The position numbers and the translations under genes were made by a program. Below are positions 27,552 to 35,549 of a stretch of DNA of 64,000 nt, piece after piece. Position 1 is the first letter of the stretch. Each line of letters opens with the position of its first letter. The DNA comes from Candidatus Cloacimonadota bacterium (GTDB lineage Bacteria; Cloacimonadota; Cloacimonadia; Cloacimonadales; Cloacimonadaceae), in NCBI GenBank assembly GCA_028695495.1, contig JAQVIX010000005.1:1-64000 (forward strand). Reading direction: 5' to 3'. The notes beneath the pieces were generated by a model. It ran no database searches, was not told the origin of the DNA, and saw only the letters and a list, made by a program, of their open reading frames with translations.

Positions 27552-28769
27552 TTACTTTTTTGCCAGCAGGTTTTTGAAGAAAGTTCCCAAACGCTTTGCA
27601 CCTTCTTCGTTCTTTTCCAGGGTCTCGTAAGAGAAGTTCAAACGCATGGTATTGTTTCCGCCACCATCGCAATAGAAGGAAGTACCTGCCACATACGCTA
27701 CCTTTGCTTCTTGGATGCAATCCAGGAGGATCGCGTTTGTATCAATATGTTCGGGTGCGGAAGCCATCATAAAGAGTCCGCCTTGCGGGCGGGTATAGCT
27801 AATCTCTTCCGGCATATACTCATCCAGCGCCTTCAGGAAGCCTTTTTGCTTCACAGAATACATCTGGCGAATCTCTTCAATCTTCGGGTCCAGCAAGCCT
27901 TTTTCCATATAGCGGGCGGCTATTCTTTGGGTAAAGGGCGGAGTGCAGAGGTCTGTAGCCTGCTTGCCCACCACAATCTTATCCAATACATCCGGATGCC
28001 CCGCCACCCAGCCGATGCGGAAGCCGGGGCAGAAGATCTTGGAGAAAGTGCCCAGCATGATTACATGACCAGTGCCGTCCAGCTCGTACATGGTCTTTTG
28101 AGTTTCGCCTTCGTAGCGCAATTCACGATAGGGGCTGTCTTCCAATATCAATACGTCATACTTATGCGCCAAAGCGAGGATTTCCTTGCGGCGCTTTTCC
28201 GTCATGGTTACTCCGGCAGGATTTTGGAAATCCGGAATCAGATAGATGAATTTCGGCTTTTTGCCCATCGCCTGCAGCTTCTTTAGCTCGGCTTCGATAA
28301 TGGCAGGGTCTTCACCTTCATCGTCCATCGGGATGCCGATCATATTTGCACCGTAGGAATTGAAGGCAGAAAGACCGCCCAGATACGAGGGCAAGCCCAC
28401 CAGGATATAATCGCCACGATCAATGAACATCTTGGCAATGAGGTCCAACGCCTGCTGCGATGCGGTGGTGATAATCAGGTTTTCCACCTCCATCTGAACG
28501 CCTTGCTTTTTGTAGCGCTCTACCAAAAGCTGACGCAGCAGCATATCGCCTTCGGTAGCACCATATTGCAGCGCAAAAGCTGCTTCATTTTCCATCACTT
28601 CCATCATGATGGTCTTGAGGTCTTCCACGGGGAAGGTAAGCGGGCTGGGAAATCCGCCGCTAAACGAAATCAATCCCGGCGTGCCGAGATACTTCAGGAG
28701 TTCACGGATGGCAGAGCGCTTCATCCCCTTGAGATTGGTGGATAAGGCTTCATGTAAATCGGTGATCAT
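27552..28769 (-). CDS. PLP-dependent aminotransferase, class I/II
   Basis: 405 residues. PLP-binding marks are NPAGVTMTEKRR, the Schiff-base lysine in GTFSKIFCPGFRIGW (about residue 240) and the arginine of NTMRLNFSY. The N-terminus (ISFSGGFPSPLTFP) and the ending resemble 2-aminoadipate/LysN- and MocR-related enzymes. It makes 2-oxoacids from amino acids, which the Kor enzyme encoded immediately downstream can oxidise. The exact amino acid cannot be read from sequence. Confidence 0.92.
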   Translation of the reverse strand: MITDLHEALSTNLKGMKRSAIRELLKYLGTPGLISFSGGFPSPLTFPVEDLKTIMMEVMENEAAFALQYGATEGDMLLRQLLVERYKKQGVQMEVENLIITTASQQALDLIAKMFIDRGDYILVGLPSYLGGLSAFNSYGANMIGIPMDDEGEDPAIIEAELKKLQAMGKKPKFIYLIPDFQNPAGVTMTEKRRKEILALAHKYDVLILEDSPYRELRYEGETQKTMYELDGTGHVIMLGTFSKIFCPGFRIGWVAGHPDVLDKIVVGKQATDLCTPPFTQRIAARYMEKGLLDPKIEEIRQMYSVKQKGFLKALDEYMPEEISYTRPQGGLFMMASAPEHIDTNAILLDCIQEAKVAYVAGTSFYCDGGGNNTMRLNFSYETLEKNEEGAKRLGTFFKNLLAKK

Positions 28770-28788
28770 GTAGATCCTCCCTCTATTT

Positions 28789-29079
28789 TTATTTTTCTTC
28801 GTAAACTAATACTTTCTTATTTGTTTTACGCCAATTACGGTAGGCTTCTTTGATTTCCAATTCCCACACAATGCGTTTATCATTATCTTCAAAACTAATT
28901 ACATCGAGGTATGTAGTGCGTTTATTTTTGCCTACAAAGCTCTTCTGGGGGAATTCCACCACGATCTCACCCTCGATATTGAGGATGGTCACCTCGTTCA
29001 GAAATACCCCATCGGCTATCTCCAAAACGGCTCTTGCTTCAACAATACCGGTTTGCACATCACGAAAATGTATGTTCAT
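28789..29079 (-). CDS. Small SpoVG-like protein
   Basis: 96 residues with the SpoVG-type pattern of two beta strands and an acidic stretch (ARAVLEIADGVFLNEVTILN, VVEFPQKSFVGKNKRT, YLDVISFED) followed by a C-terminal helix. SpoVG proteins are small DNA- or RNA-binding regulators. It lies 19 bases before the aminotransferase, so it may be the first gene of the amino-acid operon. The family assignment is by eye and tentative. Confidence 0.5.
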   Translation of the reverse strand: MNIHFRDVQTGIVEARAVLEIADGVFLNEVTILNIEGEIVVEFPQKSFVGKNKRTTYLDVISFEDNDKRIVWELEIKEAYRNWRKTNKKVLVYEEK

Positions 29080-29166
29080 ACAATCTCCATTTCACTTTAC
29101 AAACCTGAATAATCTATATGCTTTAAAGGTCAAGAGAAATCTTTTGAGCGTCGCTGCGCTCGCAAT

Positions 29167-29270
29167 GTGGATGTGGCATCCTGCCGCATGATAGTGGATG
29201 TGGCATCTTGCCGCATGATAGTGGATGTGGCATCTTGCCGCATGATAGTGGATGTGGCATCCTGCCGCAT
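29167..29270. repeat. 27-bp tandem repeat, 3.9 copies
   Basis: Units GTGGATGTGGCATCNTGCCGCATGATA at 29167, 29194, 29221 and 29248 (last one partial). Copies differ only at one C/T position. The core GTGGCATCTTGCCGC also occurs in the 55-bp dispersed repeat at 36617 and 60098. Confidence 0.92.
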
Positions 29271-29315
29271 TAAAACAACACTTAGCTTCTATTATCCTGA
29301 AATACTCAAAAATGC

Positions 29316-29560
29316 GAAGCTGTCCCAAAATACGAAATGAACAACACAAAAAGGAATGTCCACCCCTGAAATGTAGGGGTTCAAGGCATTGAACCCGCCA
29401 AAATTAGCACGTAACAGGAAATCATTACGGACTCAGTATCAATTTATTACGGTGCGTTCTCTCAAGCACGCTTTGTTAAAAGCGGGCGCAAAACCCTCAA
29501 GCCCCTACATTCCCAGTGATACAGATATCGTGTTTGGTTTTGGCATTTCAAGACAGCCTC
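29316..29560. mobile_element. MITE-like element, copy B (245 bp)
   Basis: Same orientation and nearly the same length as 19225-19468. It begins GAAGCTGTCCCAAAATACGA and ends with the complement of GAGGCTGTCTTGAAATGCC. Shared internal blocks include TAGGGGTTCAAGGCATTGAA and CTCAAGCACGCTTTGTTAAA. No transposase gene. Confidence 0.7.
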
Positions 29561-29724
29561 TCCGCTCGGCAGCCAATCAGATATTCCCTGTTTAAGCGAT
29601 CATTGTTTAATGCTTTAAAATTGCACAAGTTTGGGTCTTATAATTGGCACTTATCCAAATATGAATCGCCAGAAATAGATTCAATTTGTGGCTAACTAAA
29701 TTCCGTGTGGGGCATTCAAATCAT

Positions 29725-29784
29725 TCGTAACCCGTTGTTAACCCGTTCGTTGCATGGACAATGGACGGGGAAGGGACGGGGAAG
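29725..29784. repeat. 60-bp dispersed repeat, copy 1
   Basis: Contains two CCCGTT words and GGACAATGGACGGGGAAGG; matches 38629-38688 with a few changes. Confidence 0.75.
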
Positions 29785-29876
29785 GCTTGATAATAGATTG
29801 TAAAATGTAGATTTATGGGAATGGATTTGGACAAAAAACCTTGACATTAAATAGCAATAATAGAAAATTGATTTTT

Positions 29877-29897
29877 GCTATAGATAATAGCTATAGC
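29877..29897. promoter_or_regulatory. Inverted repeat in outer-membrane gene leader
   Basis: GCTATAG-ATAATAG-CTATAGC, perfect 7-base arms, 31 bases after a TTGACA box at 29841-29846 and 150 bases before the gene. It could be an operator; no binding protein is known. Confidence 0.35.
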
Positions 29898-30048
29898 CAG
29901 CTAAATATACGCTTTGACGCTGGTTTCTGCTATGCGGTTCAAAGCCTGCGCCCGACGCCTGAAAAGGTAATTGAGATAAAGAAAAACGGTTCAATATCGG
30001 TTTTTCGCGTTTGAAATACAAATCTAAAATAACCTTTGGGAGGAAACA

Positions 30049-30579
30049 ATGAAAAAAGGACTCTTGATCTTAGCAAGCTTGCTGCTTGTAACCACAGTAT
30101 TCGCCTTCGAGGCGGGAAACATCCTGGGCGGTGGAACTATCGGCTTTCGTTCGGTAAAAATGTCCTCAGATAGCGATGCCCACAGTATCTTTAGTTTTGC
30201 CCCGGAAGTCGCGTATTTTGTAATGGACAATCTGGCAGTAGATGCCATCCTAAATTATGGTCATTCAGGCACCAAAAACAACTATTCCAACGCCTTTGCC
30301 TTGGGTGCAGGCGCCCGGTATATCTTCTTACAGCAAGCTTACGCCGGTGCCGGTTTGGAGATGGAATTCTATAGCGACAAATATGCAGGCTTTAGCAGCA
30401 GCTATAACGCAATGTATCTCTTTGCCCAGCTTGGCTATCTGGCGCCTATTTCCGAGCGCGCCTTTATCGATATCCGCGCCAAATACAAAATGGGCATAGG
30501 AGATTATGGCGGAGATTTCAGCAGCTCAAACGAAGAAAGCGATCTGGGCGTACGCGCCGGATTACAAGTACTGTTTTAA
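30049..30579 (+). CDS. Small outer-membrane beta-barrel protein
   Basis: 176 residues after GGGAGGAAACA. The signal peptide ends near TTVFA (about 20). The rest is alternating amphipathic strands with glycine turns (LAVDAILNYGHSG, AYAGAGLEMEFY, LGYLAPISERAFIDI, YKMGIGDYGG) and it ends VRAGLQVLF, with C-terminal Phe as for outer-membrane insertion. It resembles OmpA/OmpW-size porins. Monocistronic, with its own terminator. Confidence 0.88.
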   Translation: MKKGLLILASLLLVTTVFAFEAGNILGGGTIGFRSVKMSSDSDAHSIFSFAPEVAYFVMDNLAVDAILNYGHSGTKNNYSNAFALGAGARYIFLQQAYAGAGLEMEFYSDKYAGFSSSYNAMYLFAQLGYLAPISERAFIDIRAKYKMGIGDYGGDFSSSNEESDLGVRAGLQVLF

Positions 30580-30600
30580 TAAGCAAATCATCACTTACAG

Positions 30601-30624
30601 CCCGTCTTCGGACGGGTTTTTTTT
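30601..30624 (+). terminator. Rho-independent terminator
   Basis: CCCGTC-TTCG-GACGGG followed by eight T, 22 bases after the barrel gene. Confidence 0.93.
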
Positions 30625-30730
30625 GCTGCGCCAGGTGTTAGGTGTTAGGTGATAGGTGTTAGGCGCTGCGCAGGTTTCAAACATAGTTTGATGGTTGCTT
30701 AGTTGCTTAGTTCGTGGTTCGTAGTTCGTA

Positions 30731-30771
30731 GTTCTTGATAATTCGTGTTAATTTGTGTTAATTCGTGGACA
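30731..30771. repeat. 41-bp identical repeat, copy 1
   Basis: Starts GTTCTTGATAATTCGTGTTA; identical over 41 bases to 32442-32482. Confidence 0.9.
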
Positions 30772-30846
30772 TTCGTGGTAGTTCTCGTCTTTTTCGGTGG
30801 TTTAAAAAAGCAGTTCCGCCACGAGCGCAGCGCCTGACACCTAAAA

Positions 30847-30878
30847 AAAAGGCTGTCCCCAAACGAGAACAGCCTTTT
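30847..30878 (-). terminator. Terminator of the FadL-like gene
   Basis: AAAAGGCTGT and ACAGCCTTTT arms around a 12-base loop, 19 bases beyond the stop at 30897. A-run on the plus strand gives the minus-strand T-tail. Confidence 0.8.
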
Positions 30879-30896
30879 AGCTATGGAGTATGAGTA

Positions 30897-32243
30897 TTAG
30901 AATCTGTAAGTGAGTCCCAGGTTTCCGGAAACGGATTGGGAATTATACACACCGGGGGTGTTTGTACCCTCTTGAACGGCTTGCACCTTGCGTTCTGGGA
31001 ACATCACGTATTGGGCATTTGCTTCCACTTCGATGGGACCAAACACTCTGCCATAACCCAGGTTGAAGCTGGTCTTATTTCCGATATCGGATAAGGTGGG
31101 CGTTTGCGTAGCTTCGGGGATAGGACTTTGGTCAAAGAAGAAACCGCCGCGGATTTTATTCAAACCGCAAAGGTATTCCGTGCCCAAGCTTACGCGGGAA
31201 GTATTTTCCCAGTTAAAGGGCAAAGTGGTCTTTTTGCTCTGTAATACTGGATGGATTTCTTTAAATTGCACTTCTACTTCATCCAGGCTTTCCCACATCG
31301 TATAGGCATAGTCCAGGCTTACAGTCCAATTTGGCATCACTTGATACGCAAAGCCAATACCAATCTCTGCCGGAAGCTTCAGGTCGGCTTCGATATCGCC
31401 TTTGCCGCCTATTTTGGCGGGCGCCACCGGATTACCCAAGCTATCTACGGATGCCGGTTTCCAAAGGTTGATATCCGCATCGCCTTTCATCTTGATGGTA
31501 GAAGGCAGCTTGCCGGAAAGTCCCAGGCTCAAACAGGGCAGCGGCTTGAAAAGCAGACCCAGATTTGAACCAAAACCCATGCCGGAACCGCTCAGTTCCG
31601 TGGTAATAGGGGAAAATACGCTTATCTCGGGCTTGACATCTACTTTATTGATATCAATATTGCCCTGCATTAGGCTCAGCCCCGCTCCCACAGAGAGATT
31701 GTGCAATAGTCTGTAAGCCACGCTGGGATGCACATCGATTACCGAAACGCTGCTGAGAAGCGGGTATTCCGGAAATCCATCCACATATACCAAAGGCGCA
31801 CCGCTGGGATGGGTAGTGGGCAATTTGTAAGCATCCCACTTTGTGCCCAAACCGTAAGGCACAAACACTCCCAAGCCATACTTCAGCCGGCTTTCTTTGC
31901 CCATCAGCGCAGTAACGGTGGGAAGCATCTTCAGCTCTTTTTTTGCTTCATATTCCTTTGGGCCAAATCCGGGAACGCCGGCAACCACAGTACCGGTAGG
32001 ATCCCAACTGGCAGACGGCATAATAAAAGTTCCCCCCAAATGGACGGAATTTTCATTCATGAAGCCTAAGCCTGCGGGATTCCAGTACATGGCGCTGGCA
32101 TCGTTGGATACGCCCCGGAATGCACCACCCATCGAAGTGGCACGAGAGCCAACTCCGCTAAGCGCAAAACCGCCGGCGAAAAGATATCCGGTGAGCATCA
32201 CCAGACACATCGTAATAGTTAGATTACGCATACTGATCATCAT
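30897..32243 (-). CDS. OmpP1/FadL/TodX-family outer-membrane transporter
   Basis: 448 residues. Signal peptide to about 23, then the family N-terminus GGFALSGVGSRATSMGGAFRG and ASAMYWNPAGLGFM, followed by barrel strands ending SGNLGLTYRF (C-terminal Phe). FadL proteins bring long-chain fatty acids or aromatic hydrocarbons through the outer membrane. Two adjacent ATGs follow AAGGAG; either could start. A promoter is visible upstream, and the gene stands alone. Confidence 0.93.
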   Translation of the reverse strand: MMISMRNLTITMCLVMLTGYLFAGGFALSGVGSRATSMGGAFRGVSNDASAMYWNPAGLGFMNENSVHLGGTFIMPSASWDPTGTVVAGVPGFGPKEYEAKKELKMLPTVTALMGKESRLKYGLGVFVPYGLGTKWDAYKLPTTHPSGAPLVYVDGFPEYPLLSSVSVIDVHPSVAYRLLHNLSVGAGLSLMQGNIDINKVDVKPEISVFSPITTELSGSGMGFGSNLGLLFKPLPCLSLGLSGKLPSTIKMKGDADINLWKPASVDSLGNPVAPAKIGGKGDIEADLKLPAEIGIGFAYQVMPNWTVSLDYAYTMWESLDEVEVQFKEIHPVLQSKKTTLPFNWENTSRVSLGTEYLCGLNKIRGGFFFDQSPIPEATQTPTLSDIGNKTSFNLGYGRVFGPIEVEANAQYVMFPERKVQAVQEGTNTPGVYNSQSVSGNLGLTYRF

Positions 32244-32293
32244 TCAACTCCTTCTAAACGACGATATTTGTGTATCTTACACATTGGGTGTGA

Positions 32294-32321
32294 ACATTAT
32301 TCAGCCTGTGTTTATCGTCAA
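32294..32321 (-). promoter_or_regulatory. Candidate promoter of the FadL-like gene
   Basis: Minus-strand TTGACG (32321-32316) and TAATGT (32299-32294) with a 16-base spacer, about 50 bases before the start codon. Confidence 0.5.
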
Positions 32322-32441
32322 GGAAAATATTAGGTGTTAGGGGATAGGTGTTAGGTATTAGGTATTAGGGCTGCGCTCGTGGAGGAGTTACTTTGTTGTT
32401 TGGTTACTTGGCTGATTAGTTTCTTAGTTGCTTGGTTCGTG

Positions 32442-32482
32442 GTTCTTGATAATTCGTGTTAATTTGTGTTAATTCGTGGACA
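32442..32482. repeat. 41-bp identical repeat, copy 2
   Basis: Identical over 41 bases to 30731-30771, same orientation; it lies on the other flank of the FadL-like gene. Confidence 0.9.
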
Positions 32483-32714
32483 AATAAAAGCTAAGGGCAG
32501 AGGGCTAAGAGCAAATACTCATCTCTCAGTGATCAGCGCTCCCAGTCTCTTGGTCTCTTAGTCTCTTGGTCTTCCCGTCCTACAGTCAACCCTCTATGTT
32601 CGAAATGAGCGCAGCGCTGCCACCTGCCACCTGCCACCTTGCAAGGATAAGCGCCATTAACTCCACGCCTGTCTTGCTCGGCGGTTAAAGAATCCGTGTT
32701 ATCCGTTGCATCCG

Positions 32715-33923
32715 TCAAATCCGTGTAACCATTCCCATAGCGATAGATTTCTGAAGCGACTGCGTTTCATTGAGCCCCACCTGTGGATACAGCATCTGCA
32801 CCAGCGAAAACGCCATCACCAGGCGGTGGTCATTTTGTGTATCCAGAGTACTGGCAGGCGGCAGCTTTTCCAAGGGATACACCTTTAGTGCATCCTCCCC
32901 ATATTCATAGCGCGCCCCCAATATCTGCAAAGCGCGGCAAATCCCCTGCACGCGGTCGCTTTCCTTATATCTCAAGCGGCTGATCCCCTTTAGCGTCATC
33001 GGTGAAGTTCCCAAAATCCCCGCCATACACAGCACCGGCATCAAATCCGGCGTATCTTTCAAGTCCAGACATATCCCATGCAGTTTAGAGGGATACACCC
33101 GCAGCAGTTCACTTTCAAACTCTATCTTCGCCCCCATCTGCTGCAAAATCTCCCAGATCGCTGCATCTGCCTGCGGAAAATGCGGATTATACAGTACCCT
33201 TAATTCCTGCACTTTCTTGCCCAAAGCCGCCTTTAGCGCATAATACGCAGCGGTAGAGAGATCACTATCCGCCCGAAAACGCAGAGGTAATTCCAAACCC
33301 CCGGCAGCAACCACCATCCCCTCTGCGCTTTCTGCCACCCTCGCCCCCATACTCTTTAGAAGCGCGATACTCAGCTTCAGATATGGCGCCGAGACCAATT
33401 CCCCACTAAAGCCAAGCTGCAAATCCGCCGTCATAAAAGGTGCCGCCAAAAGCAAGGACGAGGCATATTGACTGCTGCGGCTGGTTTCGACAAAGAGCTT
33501 CCCGCCTTTGAGCGCCGCTCCACGGATATACAGGGTATTACTTCTTGTTTCACACTCTGCTCCCAATTCCTTTAGCGCACAAAGCAGCGGCTCTATCCCT
33601 CGCTTAAATAAGGTTTCCGATGCTCTTACCTCGCTTTTAACACCCGGCAGATTCGCCAAAACGCTAAGCCAGAGCCGATATGCCGTTGCCGACGCTTCAA
33701 AAAAGTAGCAATGCCGAGACTCAAGAAACAATTTCCGATCAAAAGCAAAATGCCTTGCACTCCCCTCCGCCCGCACCCGAAAGCCAAAGATTTCCAACGC
33801 GCTTTGCAATTCCAATACATCCGCACAGGGGTTGAAACTTTCCAGCCAGATCTCCCCCCTGGCATGGGCGAGAATCACCATCAGCCGTTGCAAAATGGAT
33901 TTGGAAGCAGGTATTTCGATCAT
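32715..33923 (-). CDS. aroA: 3-phosphoshikimate 1-carboxyvinyltransferase (EPSP synthase)
   Basis: 402 residues from the ATG at 33923, chosen because the protein then begins MIEIPASKSILQRLM, the normal AroA N-terminus; a longer frame to 33986 runs through the promoter region. Motifs: PASKS (phosphate binding), SSQYASSLLLAAPF, DTPDLMPVLCMAG, LRYKESDRV and DTQNDHRLVMAFSL. It makes EPSP from shikimate-3-phosphate and phosphoenolpyruvate for aromatic synthesis. Slightly shorter than E. coli AroA (427). No other shikimate gene is next to it. Confidence 0.93.
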   Translation of the reverse strand: MIEIPASKSILQRLMVILAHARGEIWLESFNPCADVLELQSALEIFGFRVRAEGSARHFAFDRKLFLESRHCYFFEASATAYRLWLSVLANLPGVKSEVRASETLFKRGIEPLLCALKELGAECETRSNTLYIRGAALKGGKLFVETSRSSQYASSLLLAAPFMTADLQLGFSGELVSAPYLKLSIALLKSMGARVAESAEGMVVAAGGLELPLRFRADSDLSTAAYYALKAALGKKVQELRVLYNPHFPQADAAIWEILQQMGAKIEFESELLRVYPSKLHGICLDLKDTPDLMPVLCMAGILGTSPMTLKGISRLRYKESDRVQGICRALQILGARYEYGEDALKVYPLEKLPPASTLDTQNDHRLVMAFSLVQMLYPQVGLNETQSLQKSIAMGMVTRI

Positions 33924-33942
33924 GGGAAAAGCAAATCTGAAG

Positions 33943-33959
33943 TTGACAAGATTTGTCAA
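33943..33959. promoter_or_regulatory. Perfect palindrome between aroA and the deaminase gene
   Basis: TTGACAA-GAT-TTGTCAA, 7-base arms. Each arm reads TTGACA outward, so it supplies a -35-like box on both strands or an operator for the divergent pair. Confidence 0.5.
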
Positions 33960-34006
33960 GCCCAAAAAGTGAAACCACAAGACCACACAGAAAAGGAAGT
34001 GAAACG

Positions 34007-34480
34007 ATGGAACGCCCCAGTTGGCAAGAATATTTCATGCAGATGGCACAGCTCGCCTCGCAGCGTAGCACCTGCCTGCGCCGCAAAGTAGGCGCCACTT
34101 TGGTAAAGGACAATCAATTGATTTCCACCGGCTACAACGGCAGCCCCAAACACACCCTGCACTGCGAACAAACCGGCTGCCTGCGCGAGCAGCTAAAGGT
34201 GCCTTCAGGAGAGAAACACGAGCTTTGCCGCGGCGTTCATGCCGAGCAAAATGCCATCATCCAGGCAGCGGTAAATGGCACCAGCATCCGCGGCTCCGTA
34301 TTATATTGCACCCACCAGCCTTGTAGCATCTGCGCCCGTATGATCATCAATGCCGAGATTAAAACCGTTTATATTGCAAATAGCTATCCAGACCAATTAG
34401 GCGAGCAGCTCTTTCAGGAAGCCGGAGTGGAGATGATCCATTACGATCTCACCACCAAGCAGCTGAAGAGAATCTGTTAG
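34007..34480 (+). CDS. Deoxycytidylate (dCMP) deaminase
   Basis: 157 residues from the ATG at 34007, after AAAAGGAAG; an upstream frame from 33953 lacks a site. Zinc and catalytic motifs are HAEQNAI (His, Glu) and CTHQPCSICARMI (two Cys). The SxGYNGSP-type segment ISTGYNGSPKHT is characteristic of dCMP deaminases, including ComEB. It turns dCMP to dUMP for dTMP supply. Divergent from aroA. Confidence 0.93.
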   Translation: MERPSWQEYFMQMAQLASQRSTCLRRKVGATLVKDNQLISTGYNGSPKHTLHCEQTGCLREQLKVPSGEKHELCRGVHAEQNAIIQAAVNGTSIRGSVLYCTHQPCSICARMIINAEIKTVYIANSYPDQLGEQLFQEAGVEMIHYDLTTKQLKRIC

Positions 34481-34562
34481 GCGCTGCGCTCGTTTCGGAT
34501 TTGTTATGCAATATGTGCATCACTGCGTAAGCTTCTATCAACCTGCGCTTGCGCAGCCGCCA

Positions 34563-35468
34563 TTATTCATTATTCATTGCGAGCGAAGCGAGCCCTATCG
34601 CCCCCATTACCCCCGCCAGATTGCCATAACGCGCCGGCAGGATTTGGATATGGTGATAGCTCTTTTGCGTATTTGCCCTGAAATGCCGGCGAATACGAGC
34701 AAGATCGTAAAGCCCGCCATCCATTGCCCCACCGCCCAAAACGATGCTATCCGGATCCAGTATCATCGCCGCATTTGCCAAAGCCAGCGCCAGATATTTC
34801 TCCGCCTGCCGGATGCCCTTTTTCAGCGCTGCATCCTTTGCCTGCGCCTTTATAATCCCGCTTAATTCCAGTTCCTGATATTTCGCATCCAGCCCCGCCG
34901 CCAGCTTTTGAATCGCCGTTACCGAGGAATATGCCTCAACGCAGCCCTTCAGCCCGCAATTGCAAATAGCACCCTCTGCCACCACCTTTGTATGCCCGAG
35001 TTCCAGCGCAAAGCCTTTGCTGCCATGGTAGATAGCGCCATCTATTACGTATCCGCTACCGATGCCCGTACCCACGGTAATTCCTAAAACCATGCCCTTT
35101 TTGCCGGAAGCTTCCGCCAGCGCCATCAGATTCGCATCGTTATCGCAAAGGGCTATTTTCCGGTATTCTGGAGGCACCACTATGCGCGGATCGATATCCA
35201 CCCACCAGGGTAGATTGGGATTCACCCCCTTTAGCAAACCACTTTTACGGTCGATGGTGCCCGGCGTGGCAATCCCGATACCTTGTAAATCTTTACTGCC
35301 ATATTCTTTCAGCAAACGCCCAATAAGCTGATGAAAAGTGTGGATAAAACCTTCGATACTGTCGGTAGGCGTGGGGATTTTATCTTGCATTATCGGCAGT
35401 TCACCCGGATTCCCCACCGCATATTTGATGAAGCTGCCCCCGATATCAAAGCCCAGATAGTATTTCAT
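34563..35468 (-). CDS. ROK-family sugar kinase (glucokinase-like)
   Basis: 301 residues. ATP motif FDIGGSFIKYAV at the N-terminus, sugar-binding NDANLMALAEA, GITVGTGIGSGYVIDG, ELGHT and the ROK zinc motif CNCGLKGCVEAYSS are all present. Phosphorylates a hexose, probably glucose. The C-terminal residues (ASLAMNNE) are encoded by a dispersed repeat (ATTCATTATTCATTGCGAGC), so the gene end was remodelled by it. Follows an AAAGGA site. Confidence 0.92.
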   Translation of the reverse strand: MKYYLGFDIGGSFIKYAVGNPGELPIMQDKIPTPTDSIEGFIHTFHQLIGRLLKEYGSKDLQGIGIATPGTIDRKSGLLKGVNPNLPWWVDIDPRIVVPPEYRKIALCDNDANLMALAEASGKKGMVLGITVGTGIGSGYVIDGAIYHGSKGFALELGHTKVVAEGAICNCGLKGCVEAYSSVTAIQKLAAGLDAKYQELELSGIIKAQAKDAALKKGIRQAEKYLALALANAAMILDPDSIVLGGGAMDGGLYDLARIRRHFRANTQKSYHHIQILPARYGNLAGVMGAIGLASLAMNNE

Positions 35469-35549
35469 TTATCGTCCTTTGCCAAAATAATATCAAAGTG
35501 CCGGGAGCGCATTTACCCCCGGCATCATATTCCAAATCTCCGGCATTTA

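Larger units (their letters stand above)
29080..30048. other. Long repeat-rich intergenic region
   Basis: Holds the 27-bp tandem array (29167-29270), the second MITE-like element (29316-29560), the 60-bp repeat (29725-29784), TTGACA at 29841-29846, an inverted repeat at 29877-29897 and a long leader to the outer-membrane gene at 30049. Short open frames here are repeats, not genes. Confidence 0.65.
30580..30896. other. Intergenic region between convergent genes
   Basis: Contains both terminators, a run of AGGTGTT heptamers (30633-30662), GTTCGTG-type heptamers (about 30705-30734) and the 41-bp repeat (30731-30771). No gene. Confidence 0.6.
32244..32714. other. Repeat-rich intergenic region
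   Basis: Besides the promoter it has TAGGTGT/TAGGTAT heptamers (32331-32368), the second 41-bp repeat (32442-32482), GTCTCTT words (about 32545-32575) and CACCTGC heptamers (32619-32638). No gene. Confidence 0.6.

Noticed and set aside
27279-28286. Open frame of 335 codons opposite the aminotransferase and ferredoxin genes
   Set aside because: The minus-strand genes have intact motifs; this frame has none and crosses their junction.
29092-29349. Minus-strand frame with CHIHYHAAR-type peptide repeats
   Set aside because: The 27-bp unit is a multiple of three, so a tandem DNA array automatically gives a repeated peptide. There is no good ribosome site.
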